This document shows, piece after piece, positions 1 through 12,600 of a stretch of DNA of 64,000 nucleotides (position 1 is its first letter; each line of letters opens with the position of its first letter). The stretch covers positions 1 to 64,000 of the forward strand of contig JASAMV010005135.1 of the NCBI GenBank assembly GCA_030248065.1, read 5' to 3'. Under the pieces are notes generated by a model. The model made no database searches and was not told where the DNA came from. It was given only the letters and a program-made list of their open reading frames with translations. Made by a program: the position numbers and the translations under genes. This stretch comes from Rhynchonema sp. JSB1_4 (Eukaryota; Nematoda; Chromadorea; Monhysterida; Xyalidae).

Positions 1-3000
1 AGACTTTATCAAATGAATCCTGATTTTCACGTTCAGTCACTCTTAACCACTGTGCTATTTGTGATTCTCACAAAACATTTTCAGCTGAAAATAATCCAGC
101 AGATCAACCACGTTGCCGCAGGTCTGAAACATTCTCTTTACAACGTGTTTTGTGTGCGATCGCGCAACGCAACGTCACTGCCCCGTCACTTTCCCTCTTT
201 GCGATTCAGGAAAAAAATTTGACCAATTCTTATAAAGTCATTGTGCGACCAATACATATTATGCACACCATCCAACCAGTCAGCACAGCAGAAGCGATGT
301 CGGAACAGACTGTTTTTCTTCAACATCCTTGAAACAAAGAACTGGATAGAACAAATGAGCCGTCTGTGCTCCGTTGAGTCATGCTGGAAATAACATCGCA
401 GAAAACGCGTTATACATTGAAATGTGCCACTCGCACTCATAAATATTGATGAGAATGTTTCATGTAAATTAAATAAACAAAAGTCAGCCACAAGTATCAA
501 TACGTACATAGTAGGAAATGCTTCTTAGCTTCTACAATTGGCTCGTGATGAATATAAGGCAAACCACACTAACACGAGCCTGATTTCGAAGGTGGCGCGT
601 ATTCAAAACAAATAGAAAGAGAAAATCATCATGCCCCAATTGGTATTCTCCAACGTGCAACATTTTCCAAATCAGCAGCCGCATGTTTCAACATTCTGCC
701 AGCAGCGAAATCGCGTAGGCGTATGGTAGATTGCCTTTACAAACTTGAACTGCACGTGTGTGCAGTTGCCACACTACCCTAAACGATGAGCCGAAAACAC
801 CTGTCCTGTAATGTACATACTAAGTACATAATCAATTTGAGTTCCTGTGAAGTGGTTTTGTTCAAGGGGATGACAGTTTACAATGTGCGACGTGTCAGGC
901 GCGATATTTGAAAAATATATTCAAAGTATATTATTCAACAATTACTGGTTTTGCAGCGAGCGGCACACGACAAACGCGTATGCTTAAATTCTCTCCGGTT
1001 TAAATACTGCATTGCAAGCGGTTTTAACGGTAAATCGTTTTTCAATTTCAACCTGCTGTGTGCTCTTCGAAAATACTTGCTTGTATGAATTCTCTGAAGA
1101 TTTTATTTGACACACAAAAAGTTGCCACTGACATTGTGCGACAGTGTGAAATGTAAACTATCACATGACACTTTGCTACTTTTTAAGGTTTGTCGACTGT
1201 ATGGTGCGAGCCAACATTCTTGTTTTGAAAACAGTGGTCTGAAAAGCGTTCTGAATAAGAGCATTGAAGTTTCGTACTTTTGTATATGCATAAGGTACAG
1301 GTACACAAGCCCGTCATTGCATTCCATAAACCTGTGCACATGTACGCATGATAAATCGACTGAAATGTTGTACTTGATCACAGTGACCACTTGCGCTTGG
1401 CAGATGTCAGAATAGTTTCTTGGAACAAAGGTTTCACTCGATTTGGATTTAAAAGTATCTTGGTACGGAACCCGTCAAAAAAACTGAGTATTACGCATAT
1501 GTGCGTTGGAAAATAATTCGCACATTTGGGGCACCTTATTGAAAACGCTGCTGTGTGTGATATCCGCTTGTCCAATCCGAGAGCAAACACATATGCCGAA
1601 AGAATGAACAGCACACAATGCGCAACCCTTCATTCTCAACGAATCCGCATTTTGCCATCTATACATGTCATCTCGCTTCTAAATCTATACTACTAAAACA
1701 GGAAGACGTATGTATGTGTGTATGTATGTGTGTAGGTGTGTGGCCCCCTCCCTCGGAAGGGCGGACGGGCCAATTTTCATGGGTAGCTTTGGGTATGCTA
1801 ACGGATCTTCGGGGGGGGGGGCACGGCACGGGCCCGGCGCTGTAGCCGGGCCGTAGGCACGGGTCCCGACTAGTTCTCCCAAACACACAATGCCCGTTTC
1901 ACTATTGTGTTTGTCCCACCAATGAGGGCCGCCTTGCAGAATCAGGGAGAGCTATTTTCGAAATTCTTTGGTGCATTTGGGACGTTTACATGAGTCTCTT
2001 ATGTCCTGGAACCGTGGAACCTAAAGTTACTGAAATAGTGAAGGTCTAGTGCAATAATCACCCGTGACCAAGGCTAGTCGAATTCCATCTGATCACCAAG
2101 TTCGATATAGCTCTGTCCTTTAAGCTGTTCCGTGATGTTTCACCTGACTGTATTCAGCTTCGCTGCTGCGTATATGCATTTGCATACTCGCAATTTGGGT
2201 ATCATATGTATGTAGGTGCGCATATGATTACCCTGCTGCAAAGACGTTCATCCAGAAAATAAACACAGGTAAAAAGCTCTCATTCCAGCCCAACAGCACC
2301 ATGCAAAAGCAGTTGTACGTGGCATTCGTTTCTTCTGGAATCGTACTACTTCGTAACGTTCATTATTGCCTATTTGCGTCTCATGTGCTTTATCGGAACG
2401 GTCAGGTGAATTATTGTTCTTCGTGTGCACCATAAACCACCAGCATCGAGTTTGATGAGACTCTGTCTGTCACCAACAGCAACGCCATCACAATCAGATG
2501 CCGTGCCACTGCAGACTTCGTATCATTGTAGCACAGTTGATGATATGACCGCAAGAAGGAAACCAAGACTTTCTTCCGATAGCCTGCAACAATCACATTG
2601 CCAAATTCGCAATGTAATCTCACACGAAAGGTCGCAAGTATGCCATTCTGCTGACAGCTACATATGATATTAGATCTGCTAACCACTCCCCGTTTTTGAT
2701 AATGTCCGCCCAGTCGGGAAAAATCCGACGGTCGGGCCCAAAACCAAACCCAACCGCGAGGTATCGGCAAATGGGCTAATTGTTTAGTTGTTAACGTAAG
2801 TCGTCAATGCTGGTTGTCATCGCAGACAGAACAGATCAGCCCTTCTGTTAGGTGTGCTGTATGGTGTACATGGTTACTATATGTATGTGCTTGTCCTACA
2901 TGTCTGAATGTGGTATACTTGGGGTTACGGTAAGGTTACGTATACAGCCGTACCTAACGTACAGAGGGTCCGATCCATGTCATTATAATATTCATTAACG

Positions 3001-3454
3001 GTACACTTAAGAGTGATCCGATTATACAATTAAAACTACAGAAATCACCAGCACGCTCATACCCGACTGACTTGCGCGGCCTGTCGGGATCGCTAGCATA
3101 AAATACAACGTAGACAAAACATAATAATGGTGAATCATGGCTAAGGTTGACGTCATGGCATAATTCTAAAGTGTGTTACGAAAGGTACTATGACACTTCC
3201 ATCAGAGCGAGGAATATGTAACACACGTAACAAATATGACATTGGGCTGCGCTGAGGACCAGCGTTGATGATGTCGTTGACCACGTCAAAATGTATTGGG
3301 GCCCACCGATCGTAACATATGGTTGTCATCAGGCCACAATTGATACAAATGTATACCCACACACCTGCCAAATTAGGCCGCAAGAAAATTTGTACAGCAT
3401 TTCCTGTTGCGTGTTTGTCACATCATCGATGTGGATATCCTCTTGCTTTTCAGA
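1..3454. other. Non-coding stretch upstream of the GPCR gene
   Basis: Short open frames occur on both strands here, but none has a recognisable domain, signal peptide or phase-compatible splice partner. The stretch contains one short Helitron (1684-1873), described separately, and one copy of the TGATGTTTCA motif at 2133. The last few hundred bases presumably hold the promoter and 5' UTR of the GPCR gene; an acceptor-like tttcag lies directly before its ATG, so a 5' UTR intron is possible. Confidence 0.6.
1684..1873 (+). mobile_element. Short non-autonomous Helitron
   Basis: The element starts with TCTATACTAC at 1684, preceded by A, and ends with CTAG at 1870-1873, followed by T. This is the canonical Helitron insertion between A and T with TC...CTAG ends. 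A strong GC hairpin lies just before the 3' end: stem GGCCCGGC at 1831-1838, six-base loop, and GCCGGGCC at 1845-1852. The interior holds a (GTAT/GTGT)n stretch and a G-run. At 190 bp it cannot encode RepHel, so it is non-autonomous. No second copy was seen in the window. Confidence 0.75.
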
Positions 3455-4967
3455 ATGGCCACCGCAGCCAGAGTGGCTGCGGTGTTCTGGCAGTTGGCCA
3501 CGTATTGGCGCATTGTCAATATTATTGTGTGTGCCGCATTCCTGTGCATGTTGATCTGGAATCGACAGAACCCACCGGCGGGTGCGCAGAGCAACCAGCA
3601 AGGCCTGCGATCTTCGTTTTTTGCATTGACTTTGTGCGTCAGTGTGTGCGACATCACCCTTATGACTCTGTCGCACGTTTATAGTCTTTGTCGGTGGATA
3701 GCCGAATATGTAGGTTTTCATGGCGGAATCCTCAGGAAATATTGTCACAGTTTTGAACCGATTTGCTTCCCGCACTACTGTAGGAGTCGCTTCGATTCCT
3801 GTTGACCTACGACACGGTGTTGCTGCGCGTGAATAGCGTGATTCAAAAGCTCAGCATTACGGCAACATATTTGCTCGTGTTGGCCATCGCCGTCAATCGA
3901 TACACGGCTGTCACGAGACCGTTGCATCACGCCACGGTACGTAGGGTTAACTTAGAGGTTGCGGCAACAGGTGAACAAGTTGAAATGGCGATGGGGAAAA
4001 ATTCCAAGCTGACTTGCCTCCTTTCTCGAGATTGTCACATTAAAAGACAGGTCTGCCAAATCAGCCAGTCCTGAGCTGCTGAAACATCACAATTCGATAA
4101 GAACTTCAGATATGGCAAAATCGCATTCGTCAAGTGTTGGTCGGTGTTGTGGTGCTGAGTGCGTGTATGTCCTGGCCACCGTTGGGGCAGAATCTGAGAA
4201 CTGTTTGGCCAGGAAGATACGAGCCTGTGGATAGTAATCAAACAGTTAAGAACAAATTTACGTGCCTTCCTTCGTTTATGAAATCTTCATCGAGAGCCGC
4301 TCTCTGTTGCAGAATATCTATACCGCCGGACACGTAGACCAACCGTGGCAGAACATTGTGACCGCCCTGCAGTCGGTTGGCGAATGATCGCTTCTTTTTA
4401 CACGCACCAGAATCATTACTGAGGCTATATTTCTTCAGGTGACATCGATTACGTCTGCATTCGTTGCATCGGCCTTGTATATCCTGGTGTTCAAAAAGCT
4501 TTCAGCAATGACAAACTTTCAGGTACACGCACTTCGGTTTGACTAATGCGGCAACCCAGTCATTCAAAGATAAATTCAACATTCATTTTTACAGGCATCG
4601 AACAACAATAGCAATAAAAGCGATGCTATCCGCCTGAGCTTTATAGGACTTGTGATGACAATTCCCTGCTTCAATTTAACAATCGACTTTTGGCTTCAAC
4701 AGGTATATAACACACATTTGGTACTCTAGATCATGTGTTCCACAGCTGCCACATTACCTCTTTTATTTTCAGCTGTTCTTTGGCCCCGACACCGCTGCGT
4801 ATTTCACCATCATCTACACGCTCAACACCACGATCACGTACACGGCCAATCCCTACATGGTCACAGCGTTGTCGAAGGACGCACGCAAAGGGTGGCAACG
4901 ATTGTATCACAAGTTACGAGGCGTGCAGCACACAAATGTCGTGCACGTCACTGCCACACATCCGTAG
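3455..4967 (+). CDS. Rhodopsin-class seven-transmembrane GPCR
   Basis: Seven coding exons: 3455-3709, 3784-3936, 4110-4244, 4313-4375, 4439-4522, 4595-4702, 4773-4967. All junctions are phase 0 and give 330 residues. TM1 lies near residues 17-35 after a very short N-terminus. The TM3 end reads AIAVNRYTAVTRPL (NRY at 123-125 in place of DRY). TM4 is about 143-160, TM5 about 203-225, TM6 about 240-260. TM7 ends in an NPY motif (292-294), followed by a basic helix-8-like segment (SKDARKGW). The start is the first ATG after an acceptor-like tttcag and gives a normal TM1 offset. The sequence resembles nematode-type chemosensory or peptide receptors, but I cannot name the subfamily or ligand. The length is normal for the class. 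The gene stands alone, with the protease gene convergent downstream. Confidence 0.88.
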
Positions 4968-6765
4968 TTTTTGTTGTTTGTAATGAGGCTAATATTGCAC
5001 TGGTCAAATTACTTCGTCTACACACAGCTGCCGACGACGTGAGTGAGCCCCAAAAATTCATTCACCCATAGCCCCATTCGGGGTGAGTTGACGATCATAC
5101 AAAGTGAGTTGACAAAGTAATTTGACCATTTGAGTTCAAAACTGTCAGCCGATAATGACGGGCTACAGTTTTCACAGGCTGGACAGTTTTGACAGATTAA
5201 TGATGTACTTGAGTTGATACATGAGGAATTTCGATATGTTGGATTCGTCGATTCGGTGTGCGGGTTACGCACTACAGTCAAAGCGTGTATGAGAAACATT
5301 TTTCTGAATTCTATGATTTCGTTTTGGTATCGTGGTGACTGCTTCTGTTTGGATAGTTTTGGCGCAAATGTGTCTTGGTAAATACAGGCACGTGTTACAT
5401 ATAGGTAAAATATGGTACGTAAATACGGTAACCTACTTATTTATACGCATATGTGATTGAGGCGGTATAATGTGCACTGTGCAGTATAACTCATCTTCAG
5501 ATCATGTTGTTAAGCGGGTGTGTTGCCTTTGTTAGGCCTGTAAGGATTCGTTTGTAATTGTATACCAATTTAATTCTTGTGTCTATATTTCACCTACACT
5601 TGTTGCTTGGCAATTCTGACGCACTTAGGTTCTTGAACGAAAATGCTATCCAATTAAATTTGTGTATATGACCTATGAAATCGCATGACCTTCATTTATG
5701 TAGATGTATACATGCGTAATATTGCACACCCAGGTCGTCATTCTTATATTTTTCGTTTCCAGGTGTGATCCGTCAAGGCGTTTGTACTGCTAATCACAAC
5801 CAGGCAAACGTCAGTTGATCACGCTTTCATTCTAGTTCAAATTCAAATTCATTCACGCTTGTCTGATGCCGAGTTATTCTTATCCATATCTGTCTCGTGT
5901 GTGCACTTGATCTCAGTTCTATGCCAAATGGTTTTACGCCCCCTTGTGTTCTGTTCTGTTCTCCTGTTCTCATCTCGTCACTTTCATTTCAGTTTTGCAA
6001 TTACATCTTTAAGCTTTATAAAATCTTATACTGGATCCTCATTTGTTTGATACCTTACTTGTTGATCGCCAAGAACGGGTAGAATTCACAACACAAAGTC
6101 AGGTTCAACGTCAAGCTGACCGTCACGTATGTAAACAGTTCAAGGTCAGATGTTTCGGGCTCACGCTGGCTTATCAAGGGGACACGATTTTCTAAACGAA
6201 GGGTCATCTGTGACGCATTGTTGTGCGTGATTGGATGGTTTTCTCGCAAGAATTTTAAGGATGTAACGCAAGCGTTTTAGGAGTCAAGTCCAGAGTTTTA
6301 AGAATTTCTGAATGGAGGTAAAGAAATAGCGAGGCGATCACTAACGGCGATGGAAAAATTTGACTGCGAATACCACTGGTCAAAAATTATTAAAACTCAG
6401 AAATATGGTACTGTTCTAAACGCTTCAGCTAATCTTTCAAATAATGTTGTTGCGAGAAAAACCTCCATGGCCAAAACGAGGCAGTGCGCCGAGGTCAAGT
6501 TGAGCAAGATATCAGAAAAGCAATGTACAATATAATACAACAGAGAAGTGTTTATAATTAAGCATTGATATTAGTGGTCATCTCATGAAAGCATGTAAGC
6601 CAATTCTTCGTTTATATTGCACGTGAGATTGCTAGGTAAAGAGAACGTAATTGTTGCTATAATTGTTATTATAATTTTTCTTATGTCAGCATAGACTGAG
6701 AATAGAATACACTTGCATATGGTGATCTTTTAAAATCATGGAAACCCAGCACCGTTGAATTTCGA
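4968..6765. other. Intergenic stretch between convergent GPCR and protease genes
   Basis: I see no gene here. It should hold the 3' UTRs of the two convergent genes. A 14-base inverted repeat (tggtcaaattactt) at about 4999-5012 pairs with 5116-5129, across a loop of about 100 bases directly behind the GPCR stop codon. The remainder is AT-rich and unremarkable. Confidence 0.5.
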
Positions 6766-9028
6766 TCAGTTGCCACGTTTGTGTGTTTTAATCCAATCCC
6801 AGTAGGAGTGCACCTGGAGTAAACATAAGCGTTTTGTCACTGCCCGGACAGGTATTAATTTTCTTTGATAACGACGGTCTCACCTTCACATAGAAAGCAG
6901 TCACGTTCGGGTGCATGCACAAATGGCGGTCAGTTGGCAAATTTTTCGTTTCGTCTCCATTTGGGAACAGACCGGACGCAATTCCATGCAACACCCATCG
7001 GTCGCCGTTTTTGCACACCACTGGGCCACCGGAATCTCCCTGAAGATCGAATAATGTTTCAAGGATGCACGCGAACGTATACGTGTGCATCAAAATCGCA
7101 ATATAGTGCTTTCGTGGCTTTGTATCGCAGAACGTCGATTGATCGATTCCCCTCGATCATCCGGACGGGGTAGTTTTTTGCAAGTTTTTCAGCGTGCTTG
7201 CCCAATTACGCTACAATTTCAATTCCATCTCTAACCTTATCTGTTCATTTGCAGACTCTCTTCGTTGCTTCAAGGCTGTCATTTTTTGTTCTTACTTCAC
7301 TCAAGACTGAAAGTGCCGTTTCATAACCAACCATGCACGCGTTTGATGGTGGATCTCCGTGACGCTCGGCGCAGAAATGCATCTTCTCGGTCCAAAGATC
7401 GAGATGCTGCGGAGAGTCAGCAAGACGTGGCCACCACGCCAACAGCACACTTTTGCAGTGGTCACGTGACGCCACCGACAGCATGGCTTGTTTGAGAACA
7501 GAAGGCTTGGCGTCAGATGGGTCTTCTGTAACATGCTTTAAAGTTGACCGGCATACATTTGCATGATGTTTTTGAACGTTTGAATATTTTAAACCAACAC
7601 AACAATTGTGCATGGTGTCCATTTCACGTGAGTCGTTTGAGAAAGCTCCCAAAAATGTAACAAATACGTGTCGCCTCGCCACGTCAGAATAGATCCAACC
7701 CCTGATACCCCTTTATATTGATACCGTGTCACCTTCAGTCAACCCCCATCCTGTAAGGAAACAACGTGCTCCCTCTTCGACCGGTTCATCAGGCAGACAG
7801 ACGGGTTGCACGTGGTCGTTGAACTGAATTGGGTCATCCAACACCAACACTGAAACAATCGAACAAAGATCAAGCAAGGGGGATTGCTGAACTGTTATGG
7901 CCGATATGCGCGTTGTTGGCTTCTGAGTAGATTTGACCGCGGGACCCAATTTCAAATTGATTCGACGGTATGATTTGTTGAAGTTGCAAGTTTGACTTGT
8001 ATGAAAGTTTGCGATTAGGGAACTGGGCACAAATTTCCTGCTGACCCTGGCTTACAAAATCGCTGAACATTTTCACTGCAACTAACAATAACAAGAGCAA
8101 TCGAAACCGCAACGTCTGCATTATTATAGAAGACCCCATTGCCCGCACGATATGTCCTAAACTGTGTCGATTCATTTGGATCTTAACGATTCTATACACT
8201 CACACGCAATGTCGTTCCACAACGTTTTCCGGCTGTAGTGCTCATGAACGACAATCTTGACCGCCTTGTGTTGCTTCGATTCTTCATCATCATACCCGTC
8301 GTGCAGGCCGGTGGTGATGAAGGTCTCCCCTTTGGAGTGCGCAGCGCTGGCTCTGTCATTCAGATTCACAACACGTCAAACATAGTTTTCTCACAAGATT
8401 GCCAACGCTGACCAAGCAACTAACACGCAATGGGCAGCCGTGACCACGTGGTGTTGGTCAATGATCGACCCTCCACACGTCTTCAAGGTCAAATCGTTGG
8501 TCACGGTTATCACGTGCACTTGCCATGGCCAGCTGTGAGCAATTGCCTCTCGCCCAACTGTCAAAAATAAATTTTTTGTTTTGCAGTTTCACATTCCAAC
8601 GGTGACACGGTCCATTTTTCGACCTCAGCCACCACACGACAATTTTTGGGCGTCAGTGGGGTCTCACCTCACCAGGCCCACATTCACTCGCACTGACAAC
8701 GATCTCGTACATATACTGTACGCATGTTCATCGTCTGCATGAGCAGCATAATGAAACATCAACTCACAAACGATCAGCCGTTGTTCGCGACGCGAGCGTG
8801 GCATCGACACGTCAGGTTTGATCGCTGGATCGCCACACTTTGGCTGTTGTTTCACTGCAAGAGCGTTCTGCCAGCGAAATTAATTCTTGTGCCTTTGCAC
8901 GCCCCACGCACACACCACATCATGTGGAATTGTGGAATAAGAATAAGCCAACCGTCTTTTCTGTGAAAATCGATCGAAGTTGCTGTCACCGTGATGAACA
9001 GAAGCGTGAAATTAATTATGCGCTGCAT
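6766..9028 (-). CDS. Secreted trypsin-like serine protease (S1 family)
   Basis: Eight exons on the minus strand: 9028-8953, 8854-8768, 8557-8395, 8352-8204, 7849-7733, 7525-7332, 7039-6884, 6813-6766. Phases agree throughout and give 329 residues. The N-terminus is a signal peptide (MQRIINFTLLFITVTATS), followed by a short propeptide with CGDPAIKP and basic RSRREQRL before the mature start IVFGREA (53-59), where most family members read IVGG. The catalytic triad is complete: His97 in TAAHC, Asp156 in NDIALL and Ser265 in GDSGGP. The residue equivalent to chymotrypsin 189, at the base of the S1 pocket, is Asn259 (NACMGDSGGP) rather than the Asp of trypsin or Ser of chymotrypsin, so cleavage preference is uncertain. 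The C-terminal helix is VHSYWDWIKTHKRGN. One intron is only 42 bp (8353-8394). Likely an extracellular or digestive protease; no CLIP domain is visible. Confidence 0.9.
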
Positions 9029-9686
9029 ATCGGATGGATGAAGACTGCTCTTCGGTGATCTGATTCTCTGCTGAATGAGGAAATTGTAATGAAATGAAAG
9101 ATTATTTTTTTCAATGACGCTACTGTACCGTTCTTGGCGATCGGACACACGTTGCAGTTGAATTGTGGTATTTTGCTGTGTCGTACTTGTGTGTGCTGGT
9201 TTTGTTTTAACCATGCTCACGCCCAATGAGGGCGGATCCAGGGGGCACAGGAGCCATCCCCGTTTGGTCAGATTGGCCCCCTTGAAGAGCGCACCGTAGG
9301 AGGAAGGAAGAAGAGGAAAAACGACCCCACCGGGGCTCTAGTCGGGGGGGGCTGTAACCGAAAAACTCCGGTATATTCATGTGGGCATGTGAAGCTGTTC
9401 TCGTTTTTTCTTGACCTTCAAACGCTGTTGTGAAATTTTTGCTTTTCCATTGTCTGGCAAATTTTTATCACAGATTCACACCAATGCGATTCAGAATCAA
9501 CATCTTGAAATAAAATAATGTGCCGTTTCATATTCGTATATGATGCAGAATGAATGTTTAGTTTAAGGGTTAGCAAATACAGGAAATTTGTACAAAACAT
9601 TTACCAACAGAGAGATCGAGGTCCATTCTTAAAATACTCAAGAATTTCTTCATTTTCAGAATAACAACTTCCATCCACAGTGTCTA
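9029..9686. other. Intergenic stretch between protease and THSD1-like gene
   Basis: The protease promoter side and the 3' end of the THSD1-like gene lie here. Positions about 9220-9370 are GC-rich, starting with GAGGGCGGATCCAGGGGGCA and ending in a G-run. This resembles the end of a degraded DNA transposon, but no matching second terminus was found. No gene is visible. Confidence 0.45.
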
Positions 9687-12600
9687 CTACCTGGAACTCT
9701 GGACCGACTTGTTGTTCTGGCTCCTAGCCGAATCGGTGCTGACGCTAACCGACCTCGTCGTGGTGGGCGCACCCCCAGCCCGACTACCGCCCGAACCCGA
9801 CCCCCTGCTGCTGTTCAACAGTTCACTGTCGCCTATGATTTGATCGATGTCAATCAATGACGGTGGAGGCAGCAGGTACGATCCGGGCATCGCCGGCTCA
9901 TAGTAATCGTATTCAAAGTCCTGCTCTGTCCCGGCCAGACTCAGACTTGAACTCTGTTGCGGATTGTGACGGCCGCGGGGTGTCGTGCCTGAAATATCAG
10001 GGAGTGTTAGCGCGTCAAAAAGTCATTTTGCAGTCACGACGCACTGACCGGATGCACCGCGAGTCAATCGACGTGGAAAACGACAATTCAGGACAGAAAT
10101 CAAACCTCTTGATCCGATCGAACCCCGTCTGACGAGTTGTCCTGACTGAGGGGGGCCTGGCGAGTCACTCGCGCCGACGCCCCACAATTGCACACCGACT
10201 GAACGTTTGGTTGGAATGGACTTCGGCTGCTGAAGGGGATTGGTGGCGGGCGAAACTGTAAAAATTGGCGCAATGATAATGTCGAATTGAAAACGAGTAA
10301 ATACCAGACTTATCCAAACAATGAACCTTGTTTCTGCGCGGACTTCACCGACAAACCGCTGAGTCGTGTGCTCTCGGTGGTCGTCGACAGAACCATGTCT
10401 TCGCCTGGCGTGGTGGTGGAACATTGAGGATGCGAGATTTGGGTGTGGTTGGGACGACGTGAAGAGGACGGCGCACCGCCTAAGAATGATAGAAAGAGAC
10501 AATTTTGGAGTTTTGAGAATTTTTTAAATTTGACACCACACGAGCAACAAACCTGAATTGTGCGGTACCAATTGACAATACTCATCGTCCACGACACCAC
10601 CGTTGTCCAACGCTCGACCTTCACCGAGACTGTGTGAACTGGGCAGACGTTGGAATTGGACTGAAATGTGCAATGTTTGGCGTTTGGTTGAAAAAAATTG
10701 TTCGTGCATCAGCTGATTCAAAATAAAGGCACCAATGATTCTTCTCATTCTGTACAAGTTCTTGACCAGTAATTTACTTATTCTGACGTTTTGGAAGTTC
10801 ATGAGATTTGGGACCATCTGCAACTGCATCACTTTAACTTTTACCTTGAATTTTTCGTTTTGTATGCGCATACAAACAGTACACACTCAATGGTGTGAGC
10901 ACGAAACATATGAAGAGAACCACGGCAACGATGGCCAACAGAATCGTGATCAAAATCGGCCTTGGCCTCGTCAGCAACCAGTGGTGAAATCGGGTCGCGT
11001 CGAAACCACCGGAATGGGATTGTGCTGGAATCACGGTACCGTGAAAACAACAAGAAACAAAAGAAATTATAAATACTGAAAACAAACAAACCCAGAATCT
11101 GATATTCGAGCAACATGGGCACATGTGACGTTTCATTATCCACATACATTGGCTCATATTCAATGCTGACCACACCGTTGAAGCATCGAATCACTCTCAT
11201 GTCAGCCGATGATAGCGCCGAGTCGTACAGTAGCGCATCGGTGGGGTGTGGCCCGTCACGGATGCGTACCTGAACAAAGTTCGGTAATGTTTGCATTTCA
11301 ACTTCAATTTTAGCACCAAGTCGATTTTTAATCAATCAAATAAGGTTCCAATCCAGAACTTATATATACCGTCCACATGGCGTCTTCCGGTTTCGGCACC
11401 TTGTCATAGAACTGCAACCTAATCTGATGCCCGTCTGGTGCACGAATGGTCCATGACGCATCTCGATCGCACATTCCCAACAACAGAAGACCGGACTGGC
11501 TGGGGCTGGTCATCAGATCACAACCACACAAGCATGTCCAATTGTAGGCGGTCGATTGGACGTCTGAAAGTTGTTTGAAACATGTGACTTCTTTTTCAGA
11601 ATTACCATTGACATCAGGATTGCACAGCAATGTGCTATGGATTCTCGAAGATAGGTAAACGAAAGCATAATATTCCGGATATTGCCGGTTGCTCTCCCCG
11701 TGTGACTAAAATATTCTTCCTGTTTTTAGAAATTCAAGCAAAAACACTGCATAATTACGATTTAAAGCTTATGGGGGATTATTTGGACATTGCATTACCC
11801 GGTATTATCTAGTACCCAGGTATTTGCACGCGGCAACCAGATTTGGAAAACTGTGAACCGTGCGAATGTGCGCTCACCTTCCCGTTCCATTTTGCACGCT
11901 GATGTTTCAGTGCAATTGCGAGACTCGACCGCTGCTCCCACACAATCGGCACCATAAGCACTCGGCACTGGATTGTCACACTTTCGTGTTCGATGTTTCA
12001 CACCCGGACCACATAGATTACTGCAGTAGGACCACGTTGACCACTGTGACCAGTCGCCGTCGCGGATTTTAGCTGAAATTTTTTGGGGTGCTTCGTGGTA
12101 TTGTTTTTGCTGATTTCATGCTAATTTCTCTCCATTTCTTTTTTCCCCGTACCCCAGCATTCTTAAGCATCCTTGGTGCACCTTTTATCAAGGCCTTTTA
12201 TGCCTGGCGCCATCCATCTCTCTGCTCGCTCGAACACAAAAAGCAATCCTTTTTAGCTACCCTCTAATTACACCTGCGACCTGCTCATGCGCTGCGTGTG
12301 TGGGGCTGAATTTTTGGGACACATTATGGGAGAAATGGTAATGAAGCGGGCCGGGTTTGTGAAAACACCCACTTCTGTATACACTATTGGTTCTAAACTG
12401 TAATTTGTCCCAGCACAGACCTTTTCGCGAACACGGCGCAATAGCCAATGTACCGGAAACCTCAATTCTCATCCGAACACCTTTCAGGTATGCATTTTTG
12501 TGTTGTATTTCCTGTGGGTGTGCGTGTGTGCCAAAATGACGACATTATTTGGATATATAATTGGGGGTCATCACCTTTCTGGCCTTTGTGTGTTGTGTTG

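Noticed and set aside
8565..8650. Exon reading LTPKNCRVVAEVEKWTVSPL in the protease gene
   Set aside because: Skipping it and joining 8768 to 8557 gives the expected activation motif followed by SWPWQV, with a consensus GTGAG donor.
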